Source of the DNA: JACKAN01 sp964502735
GTDB taxonomy: Bacteria; Bdellovibrionota; Bdellovibrionia; Bdellovibrionales; UBA1609
Assembly: GCA_964502735.1 (NCBI GenBank)
Contig: CAZCYD010000096.1
Location: 1 to 6,745, forward strand
Direction: 5' to 3'
DNA: 6,745 bases
Positions within the stretch are counted from its first letter, which is position 1. Each line of letters starts with the position of its first letter. Below the pieces are notes generated by a model. It was not told where the DNA came from. It did not search any database and saw only the letters and a program-made list of their open reading frames with translations. This document shows positions 5,959-6,745 of the stretch, in pieces. The translations under genes were made by a program, and so were the position numbers.

Positions 5959-6217
5959 ATGCATAAGTGCTCAAGGCTGACCTATGAAGATAGGTTCCAT
6001 ATTTCTGGAGGCTCAAGTCCCTCAACAAAGATGAACATTTGAAAATACAATAGGTCAAATTATAAAGTATTTACCAAGAGATACAAAGCCTTAGAATTTG
6101 AATGAAAAATTAATTAAAAAAATAGAAGTGAAGCTAAACAATCGACCTAAAAGAGTCCTATTCTACAGGACTCCATATGAGGTAGCTAATAAACTAAACG
6201 TTGCAATGGCAAGTTGA
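5959..6217 (+). pseudogene. IS30-family transposase, internally deleted
   Basis: An intact start survives: AAGGAG at 5947-5952, six bases, then ATG at 5959, reading MHKCSRLTYEDRFHI, which is like the (L)T-x-EER-x-x-I opening of IS30 transposases; this frame stops at 6040-6042. Overlapping it in another frame, 6041 onward reads ENTIGQIIKYLPRDTK, a stop at 6092-6094, then LNNRPKRVLFYRTPYEVANK to a TGA at 6215-6217. This matches the C-terminal EN-x-NG-x-IR-x-(Y/F)-x-P-K ... LNNRPRK-x-L-x-(Y/F)-x-TP-x-E-V signature of IS30 and includes the catalytic Glu of the EN pair. Most of the middle, including the other two acids, is deleted. Not functional. Confidence 0.83.
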
Positions 6218-6238
6218 AACTGTGTTCCTAGCTAAAAT

Positions 6239-6490
6239 TTACTTTGTTGCTTTAACTAATTTTTGGCCTGTTCCTTCTAACATCACACATGAACCTGTAG
6301 AGTAGAACGTCACATTGGTAATGAAGTCAGCACCTGATTTAGATTGAGCGTCTTTAATCGCTTCATCCATTAAACCCAATTGCCCTTCTTGTGAACTGTC
6401 TGTGCAAAACTCACCAGTGACATCGCATAAGCGTGAAAAATACTCTTCGTTGAGCCGATCAATAACAGACGTGCTTAACTCTTCTTTCAT
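6239..6490 (-). CDS. Small protein of unknown function, possibly the end of a larger one
   Basis: Encodes 83 residues on the minus strand from the ATG at 6488-6490. It is preceded by five G (6494-6498) three bases upstream, a short but plausible ribosome binding site. There is no signal peptide or membrane segment. The C-terminal half, EAIKDAQSKSGADFITNVTF and CVMLEGTGQKLVK, resembles the 'SGAD-x-(I/L)-x-NV ... C-x-x-(V/L)-x-G-x-(A/G)-x-K' ending of small bacterial lipoproteins, but there is no lipobox here. The gene may therefore have lost its export signal: an in-frame TGA lies 27 bases upstream of the ATG and would block a longer reading. It has three cysteines (two in LCDVTGEFC, one in GSCVM). 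Function unknown. Confidence 0.5.
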   Translation of the reverse strand: MKEELSTSVIDRLNEEYFSRLCDVTGEFCTDSSQEGQLGLMDEAIKDAQSKSGADFITNVTFYSTGSCVMLEGTGQKLVKATK

Positions 6491-6549
6491 AATCCCCCGC
6501 GACGTATTAAAAATGCGTCATTCCCCTTTGAGTAGCATGGACCCTATAA

Positions 6550-6699
6550 CTTTGGTCGATATCCCAAAATGGAACAATTTTATTTAGTCTTAAAGTTGTC
6601 CGCATTTTGGCGTTATTTGATATTAAGGCATTAGCGCATGTCAATCCGATGACTATTTTGGCGCTCAATGACATCGGTGGCTTAAAAGGTAATGAATAA
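6550..6699 (+). pseudogene. Possible 3' end of a gene, product unknown
   Basis: Fifty codons lie between a stop at 6547-6549 and a TAA at 6697-6699. They end with ALAHVNPMTILALNDIGG and LKGNE. There is no start codon with a ribosome binding site. Support is only the amino-acid-like composition and the terminator-like hairpin 17 bases after the stop. An opposite-strand open frame (6507-6725) overlaps it, and neither matches a family I know, so this could be non-coding. Confidence 0.22.
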
Positions 6700-6716
6700 C
6701 GGCCAAATTCTGTAAA

Positions 6717-6742
6717 CAAAAGCACAGGCTTGCTGGCTTTTG
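6717..6742. terminator. Terminator-like hairpin at the right edge
   Basis: CAAAAGC (6717-6723) pairs with GCTTTTG (6736-6742), and CAG (6725-6727) pairs with CTG (6733-6735), around a GCTTG loop with one bulged A. The T4 on the descending arm, and the matching TTTTG on the other strand, make it a plausible bidirectional terminator. The window ends three bases later, so the T-tract cannot be judged fully. Confidence 0.5.
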
Positions 6743-6745
6743 GTA

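Noticed and set aside
6402..6587. Plus-strand 61-codon frame
   Set aside because: Its first half is antisense to the better-supported gene at 6239-6490, and no start signal is seen.
6507..6725. Minus-strand 72-codon frame near the right edge
   Set aside because: It overlaps the possible plus-strand fragment and runs into the terminator-like hairpin; no motif or credible start was found.
1..6745. CRISPR array, tRNA or rRNA genes
   Set aside because: No regularly spaced short repeats, cloverleaf or rRNA-like sequence was seen on either strand.

Overview
The window is A+T-rich bacterial DNA with three intact-looking secreted or unknown small genes and a large amount of gene wreckage. The signal peptides, the Sec-exported unknown proteins, and the remains of several transposon families and secreted-protein genes fit a Gram-negative bacterium with an accessory, decaying region. 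I cannot assign the species. The methionine aminopeptidase remnant hints weakly at a Bdellovibrionota-like or gammaproteobacterial host.

Layout. At 35-160 is the 3' tail of a secreted-protein gene: a fibronectin-III-like end and a Gly-rich tail. At 256-792 is a small exported protein of unknown function, with a run of eight G just before its start codon. It converges on 796-1299 (minus), a methionine aminopeptidase gene that has lost its first third. At about 1300 this abuts, head to head, the C-terminal end of a subtilase-type (S8) peptidase gene (to 1534), which ends in a clear terminator (1615-1644). The shared breakpoint looks like one deletion that removed the 5' ends of two divergent genes.

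The centre holds the most interesting part. Two genes (2092-3330 and 3552-4490) encode exported, cysteine-containing proteins that I do not recognise. Each is preceded by an almost identical 86-bp module (1888-1973 and 3385-3470) holding a candidate extended -10 promoter inside a two-part dyad. The two proteins also share a C-terminal TPSTT...DC pattern. This suggests a co-regulated secreted pair or family. Just upstream of the first module lies a 217-bp inverted-repeat element (1666-1882). One end of it recurs at 5411-5483 beside transposase debris.

From 4719 to 6217 is an insertion-sequence graveyard. It contains two tandem 5'-truncated copies of a DDE/integrase-core transposase (minus), an IS110-family transposase broken into three frames (minus), and an internally deleted IS30-family transposase (plus). 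The right end carries a small unknown gene (6239-6490, minus), a possible 3' gene fragment (6550-6699, plus), and a terminator-like hairpin at the window edge. No tRNA, rRNA or CRISPR array was seen.
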